Below, piece after piece: positions 1 to 7,165 of a stretch of 64,000 nt of DNA (position 1 is the first letter of the stretch; every line of letters begins with the position of its first letter). Origin of the DNA: Massilia sp. Root133 (lineage in GTDB: Bacteria; Pseudomonadota; Gammaproteobacteria; Burkholderiales; Burkholderiaceae_D). The notes beneath the pieces are model-generated. The model was not told the DNA's origin and made no database searches. It saw nothing but the letters and a program-made list of their open reading frames with translations. Both the position numbers and the translations under genes were made by a program. The DNA is taken from contig NZ_LMEW01000035.1 of NCBI RefSeq assembly GCF_001426525.1, positions 124,001-188,000 on the forward strand, read 5' to 3'.

Positions 1-1
1 C

Positions 2-109
2 GACGAGATGGTCAACATGCTGTCGGCGTCGCGCTCGTACCAGACGAACGTCGAGACCATGAACGCGGCCAAGACCATGCTGCTCAAGACACTGACCCTC
101 GGCCAGTAA
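2..109 (+). CDS. flgC: FlgC proximal rod protein, 3' end only
   Basis: The window opens inside this gene, so only the last 35 codons are visible. They carry the helical C-terminal motif shared by rod and hook proteins: EMVNMLSASRSYQ, then NVETMNAAKTMLLKTLTLGQ and TAA at 107-109. The ending KTLTLGQ is typical of FlgC, a proximal rod subunit placed by the flagellar export apparatus in the periplasm. flgD begins 28 bases downstream, as expected for a flgBCDE-type operon. The N-terminus and start lie outside the window. Confidence 0.9.
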   Translation, partial: DEMVNMLSASRSYQTNVETMNAAKTMLLKTLTLGQ

Positions 110-137
110 TCCGATCCACTCTTTCTGACACGCTCCC

Positions 138-845
138 ATGGCGACCGTAACCGATACCACCAGCACCCCCATCACCGACCTGATGTCGACGATGAACGCG
201 AAGAAGCCGACCAGCACGGACAGCGTCTCCGCCGACACCGACAAGTTCATGACCCTGCTGGTGACCCAGCTGCAGAACCAGGATCCGCTGAACCCGATGG
301 ACAACGCCCAGATGACGAGCCAGCTCGCGCAGCTGCAGACCGTGACGGGCGTGAACAAGCTGAACACGACGCTGGAATCGCTGCAGTCCAGCTACAAGAG
401 CTCGGAAGCGATGCAGGCGACGGGGCTGATCGGCCGCGGCGTGCTCGTCGAAGGCAGCGGTGTCACGCTGTCGAGCGGCAAGGCGATCCTGGGTGCCGAA
501 CTGGCCACCGATGCCGACAATGTCAAGATCGTCATCAGCGATGCCAAGGGCAACGAAGTGGACACGATCGACATGGGCGCGCAGAAGGCCGGCGTCATGC
601 CGCTCGCGTGGGACGGCGTGCCCGATCCGAAAAAGCTGGACAGCAACGGCAAGCCGGTCACGCTGGCCGATGGCAATTACACGTTCAAGGTCGTGGCGAC
701 GCGCGGCGGCGCCGACCTGACCGACGCGAAAGGCCTGTCGTTCGACAGCGTCGCCAGCGTCACCACCAACAGCGCCGATGGCGTCAAGCTGAACCTGTCC
801 GGCAAGGGCGCGCTCACGCTGGCCGACATCAAGCAAGTCCTCTAA
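138..845 (+). CDS. flgD: FlgD hook-capping protein
   Basis: This 235-residue protein is the scaffold that caps the growing hook and is shed when the hook is finished. Residues 30-75 carry the family signature, with FMTLLVTQLQNQDPLNPMDN followed by a Gln-rich segment. The C-terminal half looks like the paired beta domains of FlgD, including a stretch around DGNYTFKVVA. The length is normal for the family. It lies between flgC and flgE in the usual order. No clear Shine-Dalgarno sequence precedes the ATG, so it may rely on coupling to upstream genes. Confidence 0.95.
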   Translation: MATVTDTTSTPITDLMSTMNAKKPTSTDSVSADTDKFMTLLVTQLQNQDPLNPMDNAQMTSQLAQLQTVTGVNKLNTTLESLQSSYKSSEAMQATGLIGRGVLVEGSGVTLSSGKAILGAELATDADNVKIVISDAKGNEVDTIDMGAQKAGVMPLAWDGVPDPKKLDSNGKPVTLADGNYTFKVVATRGGADLTDAKGLSFDSVASVTTNSADGVKLNLSGKGALTLADIKQVL

Positions 846-888
846 GCGCGGTCGGTACCGCGAAACGAACGAATAACAGGAGCACAAC

Positions 889-2415
889 ATGTCCTTCCAA
901 CAAGGCCTGAGCGGCTTGAACGGCGCAGCGAAATCGCTGGACGTCATCGGCAACAACATCGCCAACTCGAGCACCGTCGGCTTCAAGGGCTCGAACACGC
1001 AATTCGCGGACGTCTACGCCCGCTCGCTGAACGGCGCGGGCGCGACCCAGGCCGGTATCGGCGTGAGCGTGGCGGCCATCGCCCAGCAGTTCACCCAGGG
1101 TAATATCGAGACGACGGCCAACCCGCTCGACATCGCGATCAACGGCGCCGGTTTCTTCCGCACCGAGATTTCGGGCACCGTCCAGTACACCCGCAACGGC
1201 CAGTTCTCGCTGGACAAGAACGGCTACATCGTCACGCCGCAGGGCGCCAACGTGACGGGCTACGGCGTCAGCCCGAACGGCCAGATCCTGGCCAGCACGC
1301 CGGCCCCGCTGAAGATCAGCACGGCCGACATGAAGCCGGTCGCGACCACCAAGGTCGATACGTCGATCAACCTGGACTCGCGCGAGACCGTCCCGACCAA
1401 CTTCCCGTTCAACGCCAACGACGCGACCACGTACAACAAGCAGGTGCCGGTCAGCGTGTACGACACCCTGGGCAACGAGCACACGATGTCGATGTTCTAC
1501 GTGAAGACGGGTTCCGGCACCTGGGACGTGTATGCCGGCGCCGACGGCACCGAGCTCACCAACGTCAACGTGGCCAAGGCCGCCACAGGCAACGCGGCGG
1601 CACAGACGGCGCGCGACGCGTGGACCGCGGCCACGAAGGCATCGCCGCAGGATCCGGCCGCCATCGCCGCCGCGCTGGCCGGCTATGCCGCCGCCGCGTC
1701 CGCGGCCGTCAGCGGTGCCGCGGGCACGGCCGGTGCCACCGCGGCCACCGTCACCGCCATCCAGACCGCCGCCACCGACGCGGGCAACACGGCCGGCTAC
1801 ACGCCTGACCAGGTCGACAAGGACATCGCCGCCGCCGTGTCCGTGCCGTCGGTCCCGATCGGCACGCTGAAGTTCGACTCGAACGGCGCGCTGTCGGCCG
1901 CCCTGATGTCGCCGCAGACGCTGCCGCTGGCCGTGACCTTCCCGGTCTATCCGGCGACGGGCGCCAAGGAAACCCTGTCGATCAAGCTCGGCTTCAACGG
2001 CAGCACCCAGTACGGCTCCGACACCAGCGAAAAACTGACCACGCAGGACGGCTACAAGCCGGGCCACCTGCAGCGCTTCTCGGCCGCCGCCGACGGCACC
2101 TTGCTGGGCCAGTACAGCAACGGCCAGACCAAGGCGCTGGGCCAGGTCGTCCTCGCGAATTTCACGAACTCGGGCGGCCTGGAGCCGATCGGCAACAATT
2201 CGTGGGCCGAAACGTCGGCTTCGGGGACGCCGCTGCTGGGCACCGCGGGCACGGGCGGCTTCGGCGTGCTGCAATCGTCGGCGACGGAAGCCTCGAACGT
2301 GGACCTGACGGCCGAACTGGTCAACATGATCACGGCCCAGCGCGTCTACCAGGCCAATGCCCAGACGATCAAGACGCAGGACTCGGTGCTGCAGACGCTT
2401 GTGAACCTGCGCTAA
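889..2415 (+). CDS. flgE: FlgE flagellar hook protein with Ala-rich insertion
   Basis: FlgE polymerises into the hook, the universal joint between rod and filament. The N-terminus (SGLNGAAKSLDVIGNNIANS) and C-terminus (VDLTAELVNMITAQRVYQAN) are the conserved coiled-coil D0 segments, and GFKGSNTQFAD is also diagnostic. AGGAG lies 8 bases before the ATG. The protein has 508 residues, about 100 more than enteric FlgE. The excess lies in residues 225-320, a low-complexity stretch rich in Ala, Thr and Gly that replaces part of the outer domain. The flanking hook domains are intact, so this looks like a surface-exposed elaboration and not a frameshift. Confidence 0.96.
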   Translation: MSFQQGLSGLNGAAKSLDVIGNNIANSSTVGFKGSNTQFADVYARSLNGAGATQAGIGVSVAAIAQQFTQGNIETTANPLDIAINGAGFFRTEISGTVQYTRNGQFSLDKNGYIVTPQGANVTGYGVSPNGQILASTPAPLKISTADMKPVATTKVDTSINLDSRETVPTNFPFNANDATTYNKQVPVSVYDTLGNEHTMSMFYVKTGSGTWDVYAGADGTELTNVNVAKAATGNAAAQTARDAWTAATKASPQDPAAIAAALAGYAAAASAAVSGAAGTAGATAATVTAIQTAATDAGNTAGYTPDQVDKDIAAAVSVPSVPIGTLKFDSNGALSAALMSPQTLPLAVTFPVYPATGAKETLSIKLGFNGSTQYGSDTSEKLTTQDGYKPGHLQRFSAAADGTLLGQYSNGQTKALGQVVLANFTNSGGLEPIGNNSWAETSASGTPLLGTAGTGGFGVLQSSATEASNVDLTAELVNMITAQRVYQANAQTIKTQDSVLQTLVNLR

Positions 2416-2426
2416 GGATAGAGCTC

Positions 2427-2486
2427 AAAACCGGGGTCAGAGCCCGGTTTTAGGAAATTGCCAAAAATCGGGGTCTGACCCCGGTA
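2427..2486. repeat. Pair of short palindromic repeats (GGGGTCAGAGCCC family)
   Basis: Two degenerate copies of one unit fill the flgE-flgF gap. The first, at 2427-2451, can fold by itself (AACCGGG, seven-base loop, CCCGGTT) and has A and T runs at its ends. The second, at 2463-2486, is a variant with GGGGTCTGACCCC. The pair is bounded by identical 9-mers TAAGGATAG at 2413-2421 and 2485-2493. The left copy contains the flgE stop codon, and the right one the flgF ribosome-binding site. Confidence 0.85.
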
Positions 2487-2498
2487 AGGATAGGTATC

Positions 2499-3239
2499 AT
2501 GGACCGCCTGATCTACACTGCCGCCTCCGGCGCCAAGCACATCCTCGAGCAGCAGGCCACGACGTCGAACAACCTGGCCAACCTGTCCACGACGGGCTTC
2601 CGCGCCCAGCTCGATACGTTCCGCGCCGTGCCCGTCGTCAGCGAAGGCTTGCCCACGCGCGCATTCGTCGTCGACAACACGGTCGGCGCGGATTTCGCGG
2701 CGGGCCCGCTGCAGGTGACGGGGCGCGATCTCGACGTGGCCATCAAGGGCCAGGGCTGGATCGCCGTGCAGATGCAGGACGGCACCGAAGCCTATACGCG
2801 CAACGGCTCGCTGCAGGTCAGCCCCAACGGCATCCTGCAGACGGCGAACGGCCAGACGGTGATGGGCGAGGGCGGTCCGATCGCGATTCCGCCGAACACG
2901 ACAGTCTCCATCGGCAAGGACGGCTCGATCGCGTCGCTGACGACGGACACCGTGCCGGCCACGTCCACCATCGTCGGCCGTCTGAAACTCGTCAATCCGG
3001 ACCAGAAACAGCTCGTGCGCGGCGACGACGGCTTGTTCCGCCAGCAGGACGGCACCCCGGCCCAGGCCGACGCGGCCGTGACGGTGACGAGCGGCGCGCT
3101 GGAGGGCAGTAACGTCTCCGCCGTCGACTCGATGGTGAACATGATCTCTTTGGCACGTTCTCTCGAGACACAAATGAGCCTGTTGAAGAACGCGGAGAAT
3201 AACGCGGCGAAAGCGACGCAGATCCTCGCTTTGACTTGA
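2499..3239 (+). CDS. flgF: FlgF proximal rod protein
   Basis: FlgF is a 246-residue component of the flagellar rod in the periplasm. It starts MDRLIYTAASGAKHILEQQ with the NNLANLSTTGF motif of the rod/hook family, and ends with the VSAVDSMVNMISLARSLETQ helix typical of FlgF. Length is normal. The ribosome-binding sequence AAGGATAG at 2486-2493 is the right-hand copy of a 9-bp duplication flanking the upstream repeat pair, so flgF seems to have kept its translation signal despite the insertion. The next gene, flgG, is separated by an unusually long 183-base gap holding a structured repeat. Confidence 0.96.
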   Translation: MDRLIYTAASGAKHILEQQATTSNNLANLSTTGFRAQLDTFRAVPVVSEGLPTRAFVVDNTVGADFAAGPLQVTGRDLDVAIKGQGWIAVQMQDGTEAYTRNGSLQVSPNGILQTANGQTVMGEGGPIAIPPNTTVSIGKDGSIASLTTDTVPATSTIVGRLKLVNPDQKQLVRGDDGLFRQQDGTPAQADAAVTVTSGALEGSNVSAVDSMVNMISLARSLETQMSLLKNAENNAAKATQILALT

Positions 3240-3292
3240 TTTCTTCTGGGACATAATTTCATGGTGGGTGACGGGTTTGCCGTCGCCGTGTA

Positions 3293-3412
3293 GGGGCCCC
3301 TGAAAACCGTCGCGAGCGGCAGCAGCGTTGGTTGAGAAGCGCAGCTGTACGAAAGTACAGCGAGCATCGCAGACCGACGATGCAACGCGGAGCAGGTTTG
3401 CAGGCGCCCATA
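3293..3412 (+). ncRNA. Candidate structured RNA, copy A, upstream of flgG
   Basis: This 120-nt module aligns without gaps to 14500-14619 (minus strand), with 102 of 120 positions identical. It can fold into one long hairpin. The closing pairs are GGGC with GCCC and AAACC with GGTTT. An internal helix pairs CGTTGGT (3326-3332) with ACCGACG (3373-3379). The apical stem GCTGTAC/GTACAGC is capped by a GAAA tetraloop at 3351-3354. Copy B has TTTTGGC/GCCAAAA at the internal helix, so base pairing is preserved although the sequence changed. The 3' end abuts the flgG ribosome-binding site (AGGAG, 3412-3416), which makes a cis-regulatory leader or processing element plausible. I do not recognise it as a named RNA family. 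Confidence 0.6.
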
Positions 3413-3422
3413 GGAGAACACC

Positions 3423-4205
3423 ATGATCCGTTCGCTTTACATCGCGAAAACTGGCCTGGAAGCGCAGCAGACCAACCTCGACGTCGTCACCAACAACCTC
3501 GCCAACGTCAGCACGAACGGCTTCAAGAAGTCGCGTGCCGTGTTCGAAGATTTGTTGTATCAAAACGTGCGCCAGCCCGGCGCGCAATCCTCGCAGCAGA
3601 CGCAGCTGCCGTCCGGCCTGCAGATCGGTACCGGTGTGCGCGCCGTCGCCACCGAGCGCATCCACACGCAGGGCAATCCCCAGCAGACCGGCAACTCGAA
3701 GGACGTGATGATCAACGGCTCGGGCTTCTTCCAGGTCCTGATGCCGGACGGTACCACGGCCTACACCCGCGACGGCTCGTTCCAGACCGATAACAACGGC
3801 CAGCTCGTCACCTCCAGCGGCTACGTGTTGCAGCCGCCCATCACCGTGCCCAGCAACGCGCTGACGATGACCGTCGGCCGCGACGGCACCGTGTCCGTCA
3901 CGACGCCGGGCACCGTGGCGCCCACGCAGATCGGCTCGATCCAGGTGGCGAACTTCGTCAACCCGGCCGGCCTGGAATCGCTGGGCGAGAACCTGTATGC
4001 CGAGACCGGCTCGTCCGGCACCGCGCAGGCCGGCACCCCGGGCACGAACGGCGCCGGCGTGTTGATGCAGGGCTATGTCGAAACGTCCAACGTGAACGTC
4101 GTCGAAGAGATGGTCAACATGATCCAGACGCAGCGCGCGTACGAGATCAACAGCAAGGCCATCACCACGTCCGACCAGATGCTGGCAAAGATTTCCCAGT
4201 TATGA
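3423..4205 (+). CDS. flgG: FlgG distal rod protein
   Basis: FlgG builds the distal rod crossing the peptidoglycan and outer membrane. The 260 residues show every family landmark: MIRSLYIAKTGLEAQQTNLD, NNLANVSTNGFKKSRAVFEDL, the FlgG-specific stretch around LPSGLQIGTGV, and the C-terminal helix NVVEEMVNMIQTQRAYEIN. A good ribosome-binding site (AGGAG) lies 6 bases before the ATG, at the 3' edge of the structured repeat. Its TGA overlaps the ATG of flgH as ATGA. Length matches the family exactly. Confidence 0.97.
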   Translation: MIRSLYIAKTGLEAQQTNLDVVTNNLANVSTNGFKKSRAVFEDLLYQNVRQPGAQSSQQTQLPSGLQIGTGVRAVATERIHTQGNPQQTGNSKDVMINGSGFFQVLMPDGTTAYTRDGSFQTDNNGQLVTSSGYVLQPPITVPSNALTMTVGRDGTVSVTTPGTVAPTQIGSIQVANFVNPAGLESLGENLYAETGSSGTAQAGTPGTNGAGVLMQGYVETSNVNVVEEMVNMIQTQRAYEINSKAITTSDQMLAKISQL

Positions 4206-4951
4206 AAAAGGTTTATAAAACCTGGATCCCCGCCTTCGCGGGGAGCCATCGCCGCACACGAGCGGCGATGGCGACCACCGCCAAGGCGCTGTTCGTCAAT
4301 TGGGCCCCCGCCTTCGCAGGGGCGACGATCGCCATGGCGCTCGTCGGTTGCGCAGCCACCCCGACGTCGATCGTCAAGGGCCCGACGTCGGTGCGCCCGA
4401 TGCTGGCCGATGGCGGCACGCCGACGGAAGGCGCGATCTACAACGCCAATACCTTCCGTCCGATGTTCGAAGACCGCCGCGCGCGCCACATCGGCGACGT
4501 GCTCACGGTCGCTATCGTCGAGAAGACGGCCGCCAACAAGAGCGGCGCGAGCACCGGCAACAAGTCGGGCAGCGCCGAGCTCAACGTGCCGGGTCCGCTG
4601 CAGGGCCGCCTGGGCGGCAACCTCGCCACGAGCAGCGGCATCAAGTATGCCGACGGCGACACCCAGACCGCGTCGAACGCCTTCACGGGCACGATCGGCG
4701 TGACGGTGTCCGAAGTCCTGCCGAACGGTAACCTGATCGTGGTGGGCGAGAAGCAGATCGCCATGAACAAGGGCGTCGAATTCATCCGCTTCTCGGGCAT
4801 GGTGAATCCGGATTCGATCCAGGCCGGCAATATCGTGCAGTCGACCCTGGTCGCCGACGCCCGCGTCGAATACCGCACCAACAGCCAGATCGACCGCGCC
4901 GAGATGACGTCGATGATGTCGCGCTTTTTCCAGTCGTTGCTGCCATTTTAA
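4202..4951 (+). CDS. flgH: FlgH L-ring lipoprotein; signal region invaded by repeats
   Basis: FlgH forms the outer-membrane L-ring bushing around the rod. The mature part is canonical (FEDRRARHIGDVLTVAIVE, GEKQIAMNKGVEFIRFSGMV, RFFQSLLPF). A lipobox LVGC places the lipidated Cys at residue 50, counting from the 4202 start. That start was chosen because its ATG overlaps the flgG stop; no ribosome-binding site is visible. The ATG at 4268 would give a more usual 27-residue signal peptide and a 227-residue protein. The DNA encoding residues 8-42 contains two palindromic repeat units, translated as WIPAFAG and WAPAFAGAT, plus a 9-bp hairpin, so the N-terminus is partly repeat-derived. Confidence 0.9.
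   Translation: MKKVYKTWIPAFAGSHRRTRAAMATTAKALFVNWAPAFAGATIAMALVGCAATPTSIVKGPTSVRPMLADGGTPTEGAIYNANTFRPMFEDRRARHIGDVLTVAIVEKTAANKSGASTGNKSGSAELNVPGPLQGRLGGNLATSSGIKYADGDTQTASNAFTGTIGVTVSEVLPNGNLIVVGEKQIAMNKGVEFIRFSGMVNPDSIQAGNIVQSTLVADARVEYRTNSQIDRAEMTSMMSRFFQSLLPF
4222..4328 (+). repeat. Two CCCCGCCTTCGCGGGG-type repeat units inside flgH
   Basis: Unit 1 (about 4222-4245, GGATCCCCGCCTTCGCGGGG) and unit 2 (about 4302-4328, GGGCCCCCGCCTTCGCAGGG) are in the same orientation, about 80 bases apart. Between them lies an unrelated perfect hairpin, CATCGCCGC/GCGGCGATG, at 4247-4270. The same unit family recurs at 50290-50377, 56409-56541 and 62748-62826, always outside genes or at gene ends. Here both copies are translated in frame as part of the FlgH leader. 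Confidence 0.85.
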
Positions 4952-4955
4952 CTAT

Positions 4956-5003
4956 TCGGGGTCAGAGCCCGGTTTACACGGGTGGGCTCTGACCCCGACT
5001 GAC
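4956..5003. repeat. Inverted pair of GGGGTCAGAGCCC units between flgH and flgI
   Basis: The 57-base gap between the flgH stop and flgI start is almost entirely an inverted repeat: TCGGGGTCAGAGCCC, a short spacer, then GGGCTCTGACCCCGA. This gives a perfect 15-bp stem starting five bases after the flgH stop. It leaves no room for a recognisable ribosome-binding site before flgI. Confidence 0.85.
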
Positions 5004-5008
5004 TAAAT

Positions 5009-6115
5009 ATGAACTTCAAAATCATCGCCCTCTGCGCCGCACTGCTTGGTCCCCTGATGGCCACCACCGCCCACGCCGAGCGCCTCAAGGATCTCGCCAG
5101 CATCGGCGGCGTGCGTCAGAACCAGTTGTCCGGCTACGGCCTCGTCGTCGGTCTCGACGGCACCGGCGACCAGACGACGCAGACCCCGTTCACCGTGCAG
5201 TCGATCACGGCGATGCTGCAGCAGAAGGGCATCAGCCTGCCGCCCGGCACCCAGCTGCAGCTGAAGAACGTGGCGGCCGTGATGGTCACCGCCTCGCTGC
5301 CCGCGTTCGCGCAGCCGGGCCAGACGATCGACGTGACCGTCTCGTCGATGGGTAACGCGAAGAGCCTGCGCGGCGGCACGCTCCTCATGACCCCGCTGCA
5401 GGGCGCGGACGGCCAGGTGTACGGCATGGCCCAGGGCAACGTGCTCGTCGGCGGCGCGGGTGCGTCGGGCGGCGGTGCGCAGGTGCAGGTCAATCAACTG
5501 GCCGTCGGCCGTATCTCGGGCGGTGCCACGGTCGAGCGCGCCGTCGCGTCGAACCTCGGTGCCGACAACCAGGTCAAGCTGGAACTGAACACGACGGACT
5601 TCGCCACCGCCAGCCGCGTCGTGGAAGCGATCAACGACAAGTTCGGCCCGGGCATCGCCACGGCGCTGGACGGCCGCGTGATCCGCGTGCGCGTACCGTC
5701 GTCGAGCGACCAGCGCGTGACCTTCCTCGGCATACTGGAAGGCATGGACGTCAAGCCGGCCGAAGCGGCCGCCAAGATCATCGTCAACGCGCGCACGGGT
5801 TCCGTCGTCATGAACCGCTCCGTCACGCTGGACCCGTGCGCGATTTCGCACGGTAACCTGTCCGTCAGCATCGGCGCCGACACGCAGGTGAGCCAGCCGA
5901 ATCCGGGTTCGCTGGGCCGCACCGTCGTCACGCAGACGCCGCAGGTGTCCGTCAAGAAGGACGCCGGCAAGGTCATCATGCTGAACGGCGGCGCGTCGCT
6001 GGCCGAAGTCGTCAAGGCGATGAACGCCATCGGCGCCACGCCGCAAGACCTGCTCGCGATCCTGCAGGCGCTCAAGGCGGCCGGTTCGCTGCGCGCCGAA
6101 CTCGAAATCATCTGA
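5009..6115 (+). CDS. flgI: FlgI P-ring protein
   Basis: FlgI assembles the periplasmic P-ring in the peptidoglycan layer. The 368-residue precursor has a Sec signal peptide (MNFKIIALCAALLGPLMA, cleavage after AHA, about residue 23). The family start ERLKDLASIGGVRQNQLSGY and GLDGTGDQT follow. The C-terminus retains ATPQDLLAILQALKAAGSL. Length is normal. The ATG at 5009 fits the signal peptide, but no Shine-Dalgarno sequence precedes it: the 20 bases upstream are repeat sequence plus ACTGACTAAAT. It may depend on ribosomes terminating at flgH. Confidence 0.96.
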   Translation: MNFKIIALCAALLGPLMATTAHAERLKDLASIGGVRQNQLSGYGLVVGLDGTGDQTTQTPFTVQSITAMLQQKGISLPPGTQLQLKNVAAVMVTASLPAFAQPGQTIDVTVSSMGNAKSLRGGTLLMTPLQGADGQVYGMAQGNVLVGGAGASGGGAQVQVNQLAVGRISGGATVERAVASNLGADNQVKLELNTTDFATASRVVEAINDKFGPGIATALDGRVIRVRVPSSSDQRVTFLGILEGMDVKPAEAAAKIIVNARTGSVVMNRSVTLDPCAISHGNLSVSIGADTQVSQPNPGSLGRTVVTQTPQVSVKKDAGKVIMLNGGASLAEVVKAMNAIGATPQDLLAILQALKAAGSLRAELEII

Positions 6116-6129
6116 CCAGCGAGGCCATC

Positions 6130-7089
6130 ATGCTCGGCTCCACTTCCGACCTGTCCAGTAAATTTGCGCTCGACGCCAACAGCCTCGGCGACCTCAAGCA
6201 GTCGGCGAAAGCCGGCTCGCCGGAAGCGCTGAAGGGGGCCGCCACGCAGTTCGAATCCATGTTCGTCAACATGATGATGAAGAGCATGCGCGACGCGACA
6301 CCGCAGGACGGCATGACCGACAGCCAGGAAACGAAGACGTTCACCGGCATGCTGGACCAGCAGATGAGCCAGAAGATGGCCAAGCGCGGCATCGGCCTGG
6401 CCGACGTGCTCGTGCGCCAGCTGACCGTGCAGCAGAAGGGCCAGCAGCTGATGCAGGACATGAACAAGCAGGCGCTGGGCATCGGCGGCGGACAGCAGGC
6501 CGGTGCCGCCAATGGCGCCGCCGCCCTGCGCATGCAGGCCGATCCGGACACGATGCCGACCGACGGCGTGGCCAAGGCAGGCGCGGCCGGCGTGACGGGC
6601 GCCGCGCGGGGCACGGACAACGCCAACAAGCCGGCGCACGTGCGCGCGTTCCAAGAAAAACTGGCCGACGCCGCCGAGGAAGCGGAACAGGCGACGGGCG
6701 TGCCCGCGAAATTCATGATGGGCCAGGCCGCGCTCGAAACGGGCTGGGGCCGCCGCGTGATCCGCAATGCGGACGGCACCTCGAGCAACAACCTGTTCGG
6801 CATCAAGGCCGGCCCGGGCTGGAAGGGCAAGGTGGCGACGGCCGTCACGACCGAATACATCAACGGCAAGCCGCACACGCGCGTGGAAAAATTCCGCGCC
6901 TACGATTCGCATGCGGACGCGTTCAAGGATTACGCCCGCTTGCTGAGCAATAACCCGCGCTACGAAAAAGTGCTGGCGCACGGCGGCGACGCGGCCACGT
7001 TCGCGCACGGCCTGCAACGTGCCGGTTATGCGACCGATCCGCAATACGCGGCCAAGCTGTCGCGCATCATCAAGCACTCGCTGGCGTGA
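6130..7089 (+). CDS. flgJ: FlgJ rod-binding protein and peptidoglycan hydrolase
   Basis: This is the two-domain FlgJ, which caps the rod and locally opens the peptidoglycan. Residues 25-105 are the rod-binding domain (GAATQFESMFVNMMMKSMRD). A Gly/Ala-rich linker follows. From about residue 170 there is a glucosaminidase domain, with AALETGWGRRVIRN containing the likely catalytic Glu, then SSNNLFGIKAGPGWKG and a YDSHADAFKDYARLL motif. 319 residues is typical of dual-domain FlgJ. It starts 14 bases after flgI and is the last gene before a sigma-28-type promoter. Confidence 0.96.
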   Translation: MLGSTSDLSSKFALDANSLGDLKQSAKAGSPEALKGAATQFESMFVNMMMKSMRDATPQDGMTDSQETKTFTGMLDQQMSQKMAKRGIGLADVLVRQLTVQQKGQQLMQDMNKQALGIGGGQQAGAANGAAALRMQADPDTMPTDGVAKAGAAGVTGAARGTDNANKPAHVRAFQEKLADAAEEAEQATGVPAKFMMGQAALETGWGRRVIRNADGTSSNNLFGIKAGPGWKGKVATAVTTEYINGKPHTRVEKFRAYDSHADAFKDYARLLSNNPRYEKVLAHGGDAATFAHGLQRAGYATDPQYAAKLSRIIKHSLA

Positions 7090-7114
7090 TGGGGTGATGA
7101 GAAAAGAACAAGAA

Positions 7115-7141
7115 TAAAGTTTTGGCGGAACTTGCCGTCAA
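7115..7141 (+). promoter_or_regulatory. Sigma-28-type promoter for flgK-flgL
   Basis: TAAAGTTT (7115-7122), an 11-base spacer and GCCGTCAA (7134-7141) match the flagellar sigma-28 consensus TAAAGTTT-N11-GCCGATAA at all eight -35 positions and six of eight -10 positions. It lies 24 bases before the flgK ATG, in the only sizeable gap between flgJ and flgK. That agrees with late expression of the hook-filament junction proteins. Confidence 0.7.
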
Positions 7142-7165
7142 TGACATAGCAGAAAGAAAACCACC

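Noticed and set aside
3261..3293. A ten-codon open frame (MVGDGFAVAV) just before the structured element, as a leader peptide.
   Set aside because: No ribosome-binding site is convincing, and nothing comparable precedes the second copy of the element.
3293..3412. Identity of the 120-nt element as a c-di-GMP riboswitch.
   Set aside because: The GNRA hairpin is suggestive, but the conserved GEMM core sequences (such as GGCAAACC with CCGGCCTAAACC) are absent.
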